Positions 10,740 through 23,421 of a stretch of 64,000 nucleotides of DNA are shown here, piece by piece; within the stretch, counting starts at the first letter, position 1; the number at the start of each line of letters is the position of its first letter. The DNA is taken from contig NW_004955416.1 of assembly GCF_000276665.1 (NCBI RefSeq), forward strand, positions 6,381,147-6,445,146, given 5' to 3'. Under the pieces are notes generated by a model. It saw nothing but the letters and a program-made list of their open reading frames with translations, was not told the DNA's origin and made no database searches. The translations under genes were made by a program, and so were the position numbers. The stretch is from Chinchilla lanigera (taxonomy: Eukaryota > Chordata > Mammalia > Rodentia > Chinchillidae).

Positions 10740-12530
10740 CATAGAAGTACCCTTAAATAGAAGCATAAAATTTGTATACTGAAAACTATGAAACACTGTT
10801 GAAAGACATTAAGGTCAAAATAAGCAGAAAAATACCCTATGCTCAAAGTCTGGAAGATATAACATTGTTAAGATGGCAGTAATTCCAAAATCAATGTACA
10901 TATTTAATGCAATCTAACCAAAATTCTACTTTTAAAATACATTTATACAGACATGCAAGGGATTCAAAAGAGCTACCACAATCTTATAAAAGGATACAAA
11001 GTTGGACTCACACATCCCAATTTGAAACTTGCTAGAAAGCCACAGTAATCAAACAATGTAGTACCAGCATAAAAGCAGATATATAAACCAGTGAACTAGA
11101 ACTGAGGCATTCATATTATGTTCAATTGGGTTTCAACAAAAAGCTTAAATCAATTCAATGAAAAAATAATCATTTTTAACAACTGGTTGTGAACCACAGG
11201 ATATCTATATGCAAAAGAATAAATATGTAGTTCTACTCTACATGATGCACATAAATTAACTCAAAGTGGATCACACATCTACATGCCAGAGCTAAAACTA
11301 AAGAATTCTTATGGAAAAAAACTATTTAATATTTATAACTTTGGATTATATAATTGCCACTTAGATAACAAAAATGTGATGAAAAGAGAAGTTGGATATG
11401 TTGGTCTTCATCAAAATTTGAAATTATTATTCTATGAAGGATATTATTGAGAAAGTACAAAGACAACCTACAGACTGGGAGAAAAATATTGAAAACAATC
11501 TAATAAGGGACTGGTATCCAAAATGTATAAAGAAATTTTACAACTTAACAAGAAAAAAAGGCGGATGGCCTGGTTCCTTAACGTAGAAATGATTTGAATA
11601 GATATACCCCAGGATGTTACACGAATGACCGATAAGCACATGAAAAGATGCTCGATAACACTAGTCTTTAGGAACATGCAATTCACAACTACAAACAGAT
11701 ACTATTTCACCCCGATACAATGGCTGTAATTTTTTTAAACAGACAATAGCAATATTCATATATTGCTGATGCAAATAGCATACAATACAACTACTCCACA
11801 AGCATTTTGGAGGGTCATCGTCAGTTTAAATATACAATTGCCAGGTGGCCCAGCCATTCATTCCTTGATGTGTACACAAGAAAACTAAAAACATGTGTCC
11901 ATTCAATTAATTATATGTAAAAAATGTTCATGGTAGCATTATTCAAAATAGCTCAAAAGCAGAAATAGTCTGTATTTCATTCAACTGAAGAATGCATAAA
12001 CAAGGTATATCCATACTGCAGAATATCATGCAACTATACAGGGAATACTGTATTGATCATGCTACAACACAAGCATCTGTGCTACAAAACAATCCTGTAA
12101 ATGTCAGTCCTCAAAATATCCAGTCCTTGAAAACATTTTCAAAATACATGATCCCTGAAAACACTATTGTAGGTGAAAGAAGCCAAAAACAAAAGCCCAC
12201 ATAGTGTATGCTTCCATTCATCTGAAATATCCAGACTAGGCAAAGCTATAGAGGGAGAGAACAGGTTAATGGTTCTTTGGGCCTGAAGTGGGGATCAGAG
12301 CAGGTAAATGGAGAATGACTATAGATATGTAAAAGGTTTCTTTTTGGATGATGGACAAAATTAGATTACAGCAATTGTTACCTGATTCTGTGAATACTGT
12401 AAACACCACTGAATTATACATTTTTAACACATGAGCCATATGATACATAAACTTTATCTCACTAACATTGAGCGGAGAAGGAAAGAGGAGGGGAGGCAAG
12501 GAGAAGAGAAGGAAGAGACAAAACCAGGGC
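10740..12530 (+). mobile_element. Old L1, 3' part of ORF2 and 3' UTR
   Basis: The sequence follows the sense order of L1 ORF2 downstream of the reverse transcriptase. It begins with a degraded tgaaacactgttgaaagac segment and continues with caatggctgtaa, then attcaaaatagctcaaaag. Next is the EYYSAIKK-equivalent area (near 12020), followed by attatacatttttaacaca. It ends in a purine-rich tract. Many stops and indels leave no long frame. It is an ancient, inactive fragment. Confidence 0.75.
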
Positions 12531-12879
12531 AGACTGCTAGATGCCCTCTACCTTGAAAAATACAATTCAGTTTTCCAAGCGAGAGAAAACTTGAACAGTA
12601 AGATGGTGTGTTAATGTAAATTACAAGTTACTCCTCAAATCAATATACACTATAATATAGGAAATATTCATAGATAAAAAATAAAGTAAAATGCAAACAA
12701 AATGGGAAGTAAAAGCCAAGAGAAAAATGTAGGAATACATATCACCAAGTCCTGTACATTACAGTAAAATTTTGCTCCGAGTTACCTGACACCAAGAGAA
12801 AGGACAGACATAGATAATATAGTAAGATACGACACAATTTTTTATTTTTATGACAATTCAGAAAGGATAATCAGATGAG
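12531..12879. other. Unassigned AT-rich sequence
   Basis: A-rich, no gene. Some of it may be diverged L1 3' sequence, but I cannot show this. Confidence 0.35.
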
Positions 12880-13345
12880 ATGTAGTCAATTTCAACTGAC
12901 ATGTTTTCTGTTCTCTAGGAGCTCACAGTTAGAGACAAGTATATATACATGTGTGCAATTAATATCAGTGAGGTAACTGCTACAGGAAATGACGTAGAAG
13001 CTACAGTGGGTCCATAAAGGAAAGAATTATTATTCAGACTTTGGTGGAGGCAGGGGTGGCCTTGCTAAGGGGGTGATGTTTGAGGCGGGCTGGTGAGGAG
13101 GGTGGAAGGATATTCCATGCCTCTGCAGAGACAAAATTGCCTGGCCCATTTGTTAAACTACATATAAGCTAGTTTGGCTGGAATACTGTGTGTGAGGACT
13201 GAGGATGGCTCAAGGAAGAGGGAAGGCTGGAACACCTCCATGCACGCCTTTATATGCCACACTAAAAACATTAGACTTTGACCTGTGGGCAGTGGGAGCC
13301 ATTGAATGGAAGGCCCTGAGTAGGGAGAGTATACTCCCTGGAATT
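12880..13345. mobile_element. L2-like ancient repeat
   Basis: The order is ctctaggagctcacagtt, gaggcaggggtggccttgc, gtttggctggaatactg, agactttgacctgtggg, then agtgggagccattgaatgg. This is a widespread old mammalian LINE-derived sequence I take to be L2-like. Orientation and exact family are not settled by eye. Confidence 0.45.
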
Positions 13346-13376
13346 TAAAATTAGTTTTCAGAGCTAACATAAAGAA

Positions 13377-13564
13377 TTTAGGCCTTTGGGCAGGGTGTAG
13401 TGGTGCTCACCTACAGTCCCAGCACTAGGGAGGATGAGGTAGGAGGATCACCATGAGTTTGAGACCAGCCTAGGGTAGATAGTGAGTTCAAGGCCAGCCT
13501 AAACTGCATAGTGAGATCCTGTCTAGAAGGGAAGGAAGAAGAAAGAAAGAGAAAGAAAGAAACA

Positions 13565-13612
<48 letters not shown>

Positions 13613-13652
13613 AAAAGAAAGAAAGAAAGAAAGAAGAAAGGTTTAGGCCTTT
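13377..13652 (+). mobile_element. B1 SINE with 29-bp internal duplication, GAAA tail and TSD
   Basis: The body runs from about 13388 to 13525. It is followed by a long (GAAA)n tail to 13641 with few interruptions. The 29-bp segment at 13455-13483 is immediately followed by a related 29-bp segment at 13484-13512, the tandem duplication characteristic of B1. A perfect 11-bp direct repeat TTTAGGCCTTT flanks the insertion (13377-13387 and 13642-13652). A/B-box-like Pol III promoter regions are present but diverged. Confidence 0.9.
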
Positions 13653-14059
13653 AGATTTAAGTCCAAAGTAGTAATCCCAGAAGTGTCTAGCTACCCGTAA
13701 CAGTGATTTATATAGGAAGATGTACAAATCATAGTGGCAGATATAGTAATTTGGGATTATAGGATACATGAGCTCCAAGTGGCTCCCATTGTAATTATCA
13801 TAGCTTTCTACTGAGCCCATGACATTCCTACATGGTTCTACTTGCAGTTCTAAGAGATTAAGTCAGCATCAGAGTAAATTTGTAGTCATGAAATTGTCAA
13901 ACCCATATAGATTGCAACTAGTCTCAGTAGAAAGAGTACATAAATAAAGTCAAAGAAGAGACTTCCAACTCATTTATAGGTAGGATAGAGATATTTAGAT
14001 AAGATACATACACACACATGTCATATGCTATACTGGTTAGTTTACATATTTCATCACAT
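13653..14059. other. Unassigned non-coding sequence
   Basis: Nothing recognised. Confidence 0.35.
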
Positions 14060-14200
14060 TCTACCTTCATAACAACACACAAAGATAGGTACTATATTAA
14101 TCCCACTCCACAGATCAAAACTATTTGATTTATAGAAGGTAATGCTCCCACTAGCTGGATTGGCAGGGATGTCTCTTATTAGTAGTATATTTAATTCTTA
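14060..14200 (-). mobile_element. MIR SINE remnant, antisense
   Basis: ttctaccttcataacaac, then aggtactatattaatccc, ccacagatcaaaac and a weak core follow antisense MIR order. Diverged. Confidence 0.5.
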
Positions 14201-14507
14201 CCATTGAAATCACTGGACTAACACTTCCTGTATTTCTGTCCACTGAGAAGGATTAGACACTATTTTCCTTAAATGGCAGATGGAATATCTCAAGCCCAAA
14301 AGATTGGGTGACTCATTCAACAAGTCAAAAACAAACACAGGACAGAAGTATTTCCTGATAGTTGGTCCAGTATTGTTTCCATTAAAGCCTGTCCTCACAT
14401 AAATAAAAAGTCATTTTTTAGGGAGCCATGCTTGCTGTATTCCTTTGCCAATCTAATTACCAAAGCAAAACTTTTCACTCTTCCTGGTGACACTATTTGA
14501 CCTCTAC
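14201..14507. other. Unassigned non-coding sequence
   Basis: Nothing recognised. Confidence 0.35.
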
Positions 14508-14512
14508 ACAAC

Positions 14513-14889
14513 TGTTATGGTTTGTGTCTAGATGTCCCTGCAAAACCTCATGCAGTCATGGGGGTGGGCTTTTCAGAGGTGGCTGAATCTAGTGTGTGTG
14601 TTGATTCATGGTCCAATGCTTGGACTATGGGTGTGAGTGCTACCCCAGCCCTAGGGTGGGTAGCCTGCATACAATATAAGGGATAGAAGAAGCTTGTCTC
14701 TTTTTCTATCCCTTGTTGCTTTTGCTGTCTTCCTCCACCACATGACCCCTCTGCCATATGTCACCCTGCTTGGGAGCCAGTGCATTATGGGCTGAAACCT
14801 CTACAAACTGTGAGCTAAATAAACCTTTCCTCCCTTCACTTGTGGGTGTTGGATATTTTGTCTCAGCAATGAGAAAAGTAACTAAGATA
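14513..14889 (+). mobile_element. Solo LTR, ERVL-MaLR-like, with perfect TSD
   Basis: This 377-bp element starts TGTTATGGTTTG and ends gtaactaagata. ACAAC lies directly before (14508-14512) and directly after (14890-14894), a perfect 5-bp TSD. A polyadenylation signal (aataaa within gagctaaataaac, near 14818) lies in the expected 3' part. The absence of internal sequence means it arose by LTR-LTR recombination. It is the cleanest plus-strand copy of this family in the window. Confidence 0.88.
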
Positions 14890-14894
14890 ACAAC

Positions 14895-17744
14895 CATACA
14901 ACAAATTCCCATTTCATTACCTTATCACCATCACTAGGCCAAACATCCTTTCACTTTACTTAGCGTAGAATAATATTATTAGTCCATCAGTTAGTCCTGA
15001 CTGGCACTGTAGTATCATCACTCACTCTTCAACTTGCTGCAGGACCTAGTATACCAGCTGTGTACAACAAAGGCAACAGCAGCTTTCAGCTAAGAGTGAC
15101 TTTGGCTTTTGCCAAGAATGGATCCCCAAGGAGTCTAGTGATGAAAGCACATAACCATCCTTGAGGATTAACATTCTGTCTGTGGCAGAGAGAACAGCCT
15201 CTTAATTTCAAAGAGGGTCAAAGTCTCACACAGAGAAAATTGAGTTCTCTATCCTTGTATCTCTGTCAAGGAACTACCATCAGGCAGCTGGCATGCTGAC
15301 CTTCGGGAACCAGCTTTACCACTGAGGTCTTTGAAACCTGGCACCAAAACTCTTCTCCAGCCTGATCCCCTAGAACTTTTCAGTCACTGTGGCACATCCA
15401 GATAACCAATAATTTATCAGCCACTGTCTAGGACAGCTCCCCAAGATCCCCGAGATCCACATATGCTCACTAAATCAGTGCTCTGGGAAAATAGACAGGA
15501 AACATAGCTATACCTTGTGTCTTACCAGGACTGGGAAAGGACTTCCTATCCTCTTCCTTCTTCTCTGGACCCAGTCCCTCCAATTCACCTCAGAACTGCT
15601 TCAGGAGCTCATAAACGCAAACCCAACCTTTGACTCATCTAATTAAAGATTGACATTAGAGTTCTCTGGCAGCATATTCCCCTGAAAAGCACCCAGGGGC
15701 CTTCCCACCCTGACACCACACCAGCTCTCCAACAATATCTTCGACAATTTCTCTCTTCAACAGGTTGTGCTCCTGAATACATTTTCATATGTATGATTTT
15801 CCTATTGCTACTTAATTTACCTAGAATACATCTTCAGATCATCTCCCCTACATGACAAACTCTTGATCATTCTCTGCAAGCCAACTCCACTGTAACTCAC
15901 TCCACTGATGCTTTCCTCAACTGCCCCCATGCCAAACTAACCAGAGCTTCCACTGTCCCTCTGTACATTGCTTTCACATTTAGTAGATTTTCCAATTTAG
16001 TAGGTATTAGAGCCAATTTAGTAGGTATTAGAGCCAAGACTTGAGACAAAATCTTCTGACTCCAAAATCTGAAGCTTTTGCTTAGACCTTAGTCGGCTAC
16101 ATCATTGTACCAATGAAATCGTAATTTCACTCTGAATCCCCAGCAGCCACCCAGCTGTGGGCACTCAGTAAATGTAGAATGCATGAAGGGATGAGTGAAA
16201 AGCTGCAGATATTTTTCACAGTTCTCTCCTCTCACTCTATTCTACAAACTAGGACTTCTGAAGGAAATACGAGTTCTTCTACTTATGGGGTACAATGTGT
16301 CCTGCAGTCACGCCCCGTGTAGATTTACAACACTGTATCATGTAATCACGTAGATCCTCCAGTGATGTCCATGATGCCACTTGGCCAGGGAGAATGGAAA
16401 AAAGAAATAGCAGTGTGTAATGTCTGGAAAGATTCCTGGCCCACAGAAGCAGCTCCTTTTCAGGTCCCCAACTCACCTCTTACTCAGGCCTCTGAGCATT
16501 TGAGCCCTCCAGGAGCCAACAGCCAAGTCTGAGCTGAAAGCATCACATGTTTGGAAGAAAAAAGCCAGAATGTCCCTAGTAGCGTAAATATAGAAACAGA
16601 TAGGACAAGCAGGTCCTAAGGACAGATGCCAAACCCATGAACGTCAAAGAACTTTGAGTTCTGAATCCACTCTCTGTCAAAGAAAAAAAAATAAATAAAT
16701 AAGAGAAGATAAAAGAAGAAAAAATAAACTTCTTGACTTTGCCTTTTCACAAAGAAACTCTTCAAGAAGAAGCAAGTAAAATCCTCCCCAACTCACTGGG
16801 TGCTGAGCAGAATGTGGAGACACCAGCCTTGGAAGGAAGACTGAATAAGCAATTCAGAACGGGCTCTCCTGCCCCAGGCCGAGCATCTGCAATCATCTTT
16901 TGCCAGCAATGTTCTGTCTGCCAACCTACCTGCAAAGAAAGGGGCCATTTAAAAGCTCACATCCACCCAGGATGGCTGTTGTACAAAACACACACTCACG
17001 GGCTCCTCTCAGAAACTGGTAGGGAAAAAGGTAGGAGGAAAAGGCAAAGGAAATACCCTGGCGGCTTCTAGACTTTAGGAATTCCACAAGCAAAGACACT
17101 GCCAACACCTACTTGACAGCGGGTATACAGAGCTAGTAAAGCCAGCGCTGACAGAAAATTCAAACTTTCTTAAACATCCTCACGGTTTTTCATGGTTTTT
17201 AAAAACCAGTATAATTTGAATGTCAGGATAATCACAGTCTGTTCAAGAGGTGCTACTGCAAAGGCTTGGGCTAGTCTAACATTTGTGTAGAGCTGCTCCT
17301 AAGGACCACGAATCAGAAGGCTGGTCCATCTGAAGCAGAGCTGCTGCTCCATGATAGAAGAAAATTGCAGCCAACAAGGAGAGAATAAGGCAGAACTGGC
17401 TCCTGTCCCCACTTTGACTATAAATTACCCAGGACTGAGTTTCTTCAGGCTTTATCTAACACCAAGCAAAAGTAAATATTTCATGTTTGCTGCTGAGTGT
17501 TTCTTCTTGTTGTTTAAGAGAAAAAGAGTGCAGGTGCTTGACTTGCTCTTTTACACGCACAACACACATCAGCCAGATGCTAATACTGTGCTTGCTCTTT
17601 CTCCCCTAACAAGAAAAAGTAGCTACAGAGAGAGAACACATGCGTCATCAGTGCAGCTAAAGCGAAAACCATGCCCCCTGCTCTAGTATCACCATGTGCC
17701 CAGTGAGCACATCAGTTACTCATCCTTTTGAGCTTCTTTTTTAA
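14895..17744. other. Unassigned, repeat-poor non-coding sequence
   Basis: Nearly 2.9 kb without a repeat I can name. It contains an exact 21-bp tandem duplication at 15992-16033 and an A/AATA-rich run near 16682-16730. Open frames at 16733-17071 and 17351-17686 (about 110 codons each) have no domain, no supported splice context and ordinary composition. Confidence 0.45.
15992..16033. repeat. Exact 21-bp tandem duplication
   Basis: Two perfect 21-bp copies lie side by side (15992-16012 and 16013-16033), each starting ccaatttagtaggt. Complete identity suggests replication slippage in the recent past or an assembly artefact. Confidence 0.95.
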
Positions 17745-18098
17745 AACTTTGTAATCCATAAAAAAAAATTGTAATCATTAAGGTTTTGGTACATTCTAGA
17801 TATACATCACGATCACTTTCATCATATGGAACTTGTACCCACACATGATAGACCCTGATTCTTGTTTTCCCCATCCCCCTCTCCTTTCTGCCTCTTCTCC
17901 TCCTTATTTACAAAAGCTTTATTTCCGTTTTATCTTTCTTTTCTTGTTCTTTTTCTTTTCCCATCTTTATTTTCCCCCACTCCCTCCCTTGTTCCCCTTC
18001 CCATTTGAGTAGTTTCCTCCTATTTTACAATATCCATTATACATTTTGATCCTTAGTCACACTTTCAGTTTCTCCCACCAAAGAAATAATGTAATATT

Positions 18099-18100
<2 letters not shown>

Positions 18101-18147
<47 letters not shown>
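18101..18147. repeat. TG dinucleotide microsatellite
   Basis: About 23 uninterrupted TG units (CA on the minus strand) lie inside the end of the L1 ORF2 region. They are read there as alternating His-Thr codons. Probably length-polymorphic. Confidence 0.98.
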
Positions 18148-18149
<2 letters not shown>

Positions 18150-18591
18150 TTGACTTATTTCACTTATGAATATGGTCTCTAGGTGCATCCATTTACCTAT
18201 AAATGTCTCAAGTTTATCCTTCTTTATAGCTGAGTAGTACTCCATTGTATAAAAGATCACATCTGCCTAATCCATTCATTGGTTCATGGGCATTTGGGCT
18301 GTTTTCAAGATTAAACTATTATTAACTGTGCTGCTATAAAGACGGCTGTGCAAATCACTGTGGTATTATGCCTTTACTTCTTTCAGGAAGATACCAAGGA
18401 AGGTGATACCTGGGTCAAATGGAACCTCTAGTTGTAGTTTTTTGAGGAATCTCCACACTGATTTCCACAGTGGTTTCACTAGTCTACACTCCCACCAACA
18501 GTGGAGAAGTGTTCCTTTTTCCCCACAGCCCCACCAGCATTCATTATTGTTCAATACTTTTATGATAGCCATTCTTTCTAGAGTGAACTGG

Positions 18592-18634
18592 AATTTCAGC
18601 ATTGTTGGAATTTCAGCATTGTTGGAATTTCAAT
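18592..18634. repeat. Tandem duplication of about 18 bp inside L1
   Basis: tggaatttcagcattgt occurs twice in tandem, followed by a third partial copy (tggaatttcaa). This is a slippage product within the L1 ORF2 remnant. Confidence 0.9.
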
Positions 18635-19975
18635 CACTCAAATGACCAGTGATGTTGAACATTATATTTTTAATGTGCCATTCACACTTCTTAATCTGTG
18701 AAGTGTGTATTCATCTCAAATATCAATTTTTGGATTTTGTCTTTACAATGGGGGTGTGATTCTTTTCATTTCTTTATATATTCTAGATATCACTCTTTTG
18801 TCTGAGGGTTGCTGCTCCACATTTACTGAGTGCCCACAGCAACAACTTTTATCCCAGTCTATGGGTTGTCTCTTCACTCTGTTGGTATTTTCTTTTACTG
18901 TGCAGAAATTTTTTAATCTGATTAGATTCTAGTTGTTGATTCTTTGTAATATCTTCTGTGCAGTTAGAATTTTCTTCATAAAGTCTTTGCCTACTCCTAT
19001 GTTTTTAAGAGTTCTAACAATTCGCTCTTCCAGCAGATTGTGTTTCTGTTTTAATATCTAGATTTTTGATTCTTTTTTATTTTACTTTAGTGCATGATGA
19101 AAGACATGAGTCCAGCTCTAGTCTTTGGCATGTAAAAAACCAGTTTTTCCAAAACCATTTATTAAAGAGACTATCTTTCTTCCAGTGAAGGTGCGTGACA
19201 CCCTTCCAAACAAAGTACCTGAGTGTGTTTGGAATTGTTTTTACATCTTCTAATCTGTTCCACCTATCCACAGGTCTGTTTTGTTTTGTTTTGTTTTTCA
19301 CTAGTACTATGCTGTTTTTATCACAGTAACTCTGTAGTATAATTACAAGTCAGGGATTATGATGCCCTCTGCCTTGCCTTTGTTGCCCAGAATTGATTTT
19401 GGTATTCTAGCGCTCTTCTGGTTGCAAATGAATTTTAGGATTGTCTTCTCTAGTTCTGAGAGGTATGCTATTGGTATTTTGATCAGAATCACATTAAATC
19501 TGTAAAACAATTTTGGGAGTATGGCCATTTTCACTATGTTAGTCTTTTTTTCCTCAAGAACAAGAGATATCTTTCCATTTTCTGATATCCTCCTCAATCT
19601 CTTTTTTCAGAGTATTGTAGTTTTTAATGTAAAATTCTTTTACTTCCTTGCTTAGATTGATTTGAAAGTACTTCATTTTTTATGCTATTGTGAAAGGTAT
19701 TGTTTCCTTAATTTCTCCCTCAGTGAGTTTATTATTTGTGTGCAGGAATGGTAATGTTTTTCTCTGAGTGTTGACTTTATACCCAGCTACATGAGTTTGG
19801 TTATTAGATCTAGAAATCTTTTGATTGAGTTTTTGCGGTCTTTTATGTAAAGTATCATATCATCTGTAAATAATGATAGTTTAAATTCTTTGTTTCTTAT
19901 CTTTATTCCTTTTATTTCTTTCTCTTGTCTAATTGCTCTGGCTAATGTTCCCATAACTACATTGAATAAGAGTGG

Positions 19976-20755
19976 TCCCTCTGCACCCAAGACTGCCTGC
20001 ACTGCTTGTCACAGGATGGGAGGAGTACTGGCTTCTCAGCCCAAGGCTACTTGAACTCTGCATCCACAATCCATGTTTCTCTCTCATACCTGGTCTGTTA
20101 GGGGGCAGGAGGGATTATGCCACTCCATTCACTATCCTCACTGCCACCATTGTGGTCCCTAAACTTGTTGTCACACAGGTGCTAGTTAGCCACTTTGGTG
20201 CATGCAAAAATTAAGTTAAACTAAATTTCTTAAATGGCAGCCTGTCATGGAGGGAGCACCTCCTGGTCATTTGCCCCTGTCTGTGCTGGTAAAATTTGCT
20301 GGTAGGGTGCAGTGCCCTCTGTTTGATGGAAGCAAAAGAGCCAAGGGACCTTATATCCCAAATCTATCCTGTGTGGCTTGAGTTAACTGCACTATTTCAG
20401 TCCATAAGTTTTTTGGAAGCTTCCACATTGCTCCATATCCAGGTGGGAAACCCAGAGGCAGCACTGTGGCTGGATAATCACTTTGTAAAGTTCTGTGCCT
20501 ATATTTTGTTTGATCTCTAAATTGCTTATTTCAGATTGATTTTGGCATCAGGATATATGTCCCTCTCTTTCTTCCAGTTACCTGTATTTTTAGTTGATTT
20601 TCTCTGAGTAGCTCCAGCATGGCTTCTCCTCTGTTCAGCCATGTTGACAATTCTTCTTTTCAGCTTCTTTGATTGCTGTGGATTAAATACAATGTAGATA
20701 GGAATTATATTCTTTTCCAAAGCAGTTCTTGAGTGCTCCCACAGTAAGCCAGTCA
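19976..20755. other. Unassigned non-coding sequence
   Basis: It lies immediately beyond the 5' truncation point of the L1. It could include rearranged L1 5' sequence, but I cannot recognise it. Two open frames of 74-80 codons carry no domain. Confidence 0.35.
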
Positions 20756-20830
20756 TAGTACTTTATGTGCTGGAGATACAGAGATGAATAGGAAACGTCC
20801 CTTAAGGTTCTCAGAAAGTGAATTATATCC
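20756..20830. mobile_element. L2-like fragment
   Basis: gtgctggagatacagagatg, then aataggaaacgtccctta, matches a typical old L2-type sequence. Short and diverged. Confidence 0.45.
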
Positions 20831-22794
20831 AGATTGGTCAGCTACTGCCTTGACTGGTCCCCGGGCAGGGATCTCTGCCTTCTGCTCCTCTGTCTACTCT
20901 CCCACGATTTGATCCATCACCACAATGTTAATATGTATTAGATCTATAAACTTGGCCTCTCAATTCTCTCAGTTTATATAAATCCAGATACCTACAGATA
21001 GACATCCTACCATTGCTCCAAGCATGAACTGAGCCAAGTACTTGTCTTTCCCAGACAGCCACCCGTCCAGACTTCCAAATGCCTCCTGTCCTTTCAATAT
21101 TAGCCCCATTCTTTTAGTTTCCCACTTTTCTTCCTGCTTCTCCTTCACCCTTTTACCTCTACCCTTCCACTAACTAGTCCTGAGTAGTTGGCTTTTTGAA
21201 TAGCTTTTAACTTTCCAATTCTTAACACTCAGGTCTATGCCATACTAACTCACAAAGAAGGTAATAGGTCTCTCCACCCCTTTTGAATAACTTTTGAGTA
21301 ACTTTGCAAGATACTCTTTCAAAAAGCATCCATCATCGTTTTCATACTAGTGAAATGCAGCGGTTCTCATTTGTCAGTCCTATCCAAAATGTTCTCTCAA
21401 AATCATCTGTGCCCTGATCTCTCTGGCTTGTAATGCTATTTCCACCTATTTTTTATCCCCCAACATCTATTCCAGTCAGGCTAGTTCCCATCTGCTTACC
21501 CTTATTCAAACCTCCCTGCACCTCATCACTCAGGCCTCACCTGTGAACATGATCTATTTAATTAAATCTCACCAAATACTGACTGTAACAAACACCATAC
21601 TGAATATTGCAGAACAAGAACATGGCTACCCAATTTTTTGCCCTCTTGGGTCTTCCTGTCTAGTGCCTCAACCTGAGTCTGCTTCTCAGGAAAAAAGTTG
21701 AGCCCTTTCTCACACTATACTTGTAAAACCTTAGTAAAAGCTCTTTAAAAGATACTTCAAAAGACAAACTATGTAAATTTAATGAACTGTTTCTAATCTG
21801 GTTGGAAATGCATTTCCAAAAATAGATAAAAACAAAGGAAAGAATAGAATATAAAACTTTATAATACCTTTATTCTCCAGAAACCTTATAAAACAAATCT
21901 ATTCCAAAGATTCATCCACTACAGAATTTTCCCTCTTTAAATGCAGTAACTTTGGCTATTAGTATTAGGGGTGCAGCACAACTCTTCACTTTCTGTGTGA
22001 CGGCTTTGCCCTTCAAGCACTTACACTCTAAACGGAGACAGTTTCACTTATGGTCTTCCCAATAATAACCAGCAATCAAGTTTCATAAATACTAGACCAG
22101 AGTGGATGCACCAACATCGAGATTCAAATGCTCACAGTAAAACTATCCGAATAAATTTAAATCCTCAGTAATCCAGGAACTCATGGGAGCAGGCTTACAC
22201 TTCAATATCCACAACATTTGTATGCAGAAAAAAATATGACCAGAGACTTCCTGTCCATGGCCAAAAGGAGGACAAGCAAAAAAAAAAGGAAAGTCAAAGG
22301 GTAATTAACTGGTGAGCTTGATCCTATTGAGTCATTTGTTCCCATCACTAAGTGACATTTTTATCACATAAAACTCAAATGAACTTGTCACCAGGTGTCA
22401 CATGGACCTTTGAAGCCAAATCTTCTGAAGATATTTACATGGCTTTGTTTCTGACACAACTATTTTTGTGCAACAACACAGCCCCTGCTTCTGTGACATC
22501 TCCCAAAACAGCAGTAAATCTGAGATTGCACAAAAGGGAATTATTTTGATTTAAAGTTCTGCTCTATGAGAGAGTCAGGGGCAATCATAGCAAGCATGTG
22601 CAGGTCCCTTGGTAAAAGCCGGAGTGACTGCAAGGGAGTTGGTCACTCAGTGTTTTTGCTGAAGCAGGAACCCACCTGGGCTAGCAAGCAGGAGCCAAAA
22701 ACAATAAACTGGCTTTCTTAACTCCTCATTTGATCTGTAAGACCTGCAAAGCCACCAGTCCACTCTAAATGATGCAGAAGACTATAAAAAAGCA
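20831..22794. other. Unassigned non-coding sequence
   Basis: CT-rich up to about 21700, otherwise ordinary. No repeat, gene or RNA was recognised in nearly 2 kb. Confidence 0.4.
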
Positions 22795-22960
22795 GGTCTC
22801 TGGGACATTGTGCCAGCAGGGTCATGAGTTCAAGCCCAGCTTGGGAATCTCTGTACTTAGCAAGACCCTGTCTAAAAATAAAAAATAAAAGAGGCTGGGG
22901 ATGTAGCTCAGTGCCACTGCCCTGGACTCAACTGTTAGTACCACCAAAAACAAAACGTTT
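22795..22960 (+). mobile_element. B1-ID dimeric SINE
   Basis: A truncated B1 right part (catgagttcaagcccagc, then aagaccctgtct) is joined by an A/AATA linker to an ID-like tRNA-derived unit (gaggctggggatgtagctca, then ctggactcaact). B1-ID dimers are known from several rodent lineages, including squirrels and dormice. Confidence 0.85.
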
Positions 22961-23416
22961 TCTAAAGCAAGTTTCACTTTGACCATTGCCTCTACATCCA
23001 TTCTGACTCTTTCTCCTAGTTACCAAGTACCTTCTGGAAGGGCTGTTTAACTCCTAAAATTAAAGTCAGAATGGAGTGGAAGTGCTATCGGTCTGACTTG
23101 TTACTGTTCAAAGATCTCTCACATTTTGCATCTCACATCTGCTGCTGTTTAGTTATTTACGTGGCTCTAGTGCCACGGCCATAAAGAACGTTTGCCTATA
23201 CCTGGATAAGCCATAATGCAAACTGATATCAACATCTCACCAGTCATGAGGTTTTTTTCAACAAATGTTAAATACAACCCGGAGAGGCAATTCCAATATC
23301 ATGATGATCCGGTGAAATGTCTTCCAGAGACCGTCAGGAATGTAGGCTATAAACATACCCTTAGGCCACCTGCAGTGATGTTGCTGGTGTTCTGGGTCAG
23401 GACTCAGTTGAGCCCA
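22961..23416. other. Unassigned non-coding sequence
   Basis: Nothing recognised. Confidence 0.35.
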
Positions 23417-23421
23417 TGTGG

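Larger units (their letters stand above)
17745..19975 (-). mobile_element. 5'-truncated L1 retrotransposon
   Basis: The 3' UTR lies at the low coordinates (pyrimidine-rich on plus, about 17745-18090) and ORF2 runs leftward from about 19975. Pieces of ORF2 are readable on the minus strand. A reverse-transcriptase piece at 19787-19975 has the catalytic-loop motif as FTDDM where L1 normally has FADDM. Further pieces are an ILPK...RFN segment at 19343-19597, the C-terminal Trp/Cys-rich segment (ECWWGCGEKGTLLHCWW) at 18366-18602, and MEYYSAIKK at 18057-18260. The pieces are separated by stops and at least one frameshift between 19343 and 18602, so the element is inactive. ORF1 and the N-terminal half of ORF2 are missing. 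Confidence 0.92.
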
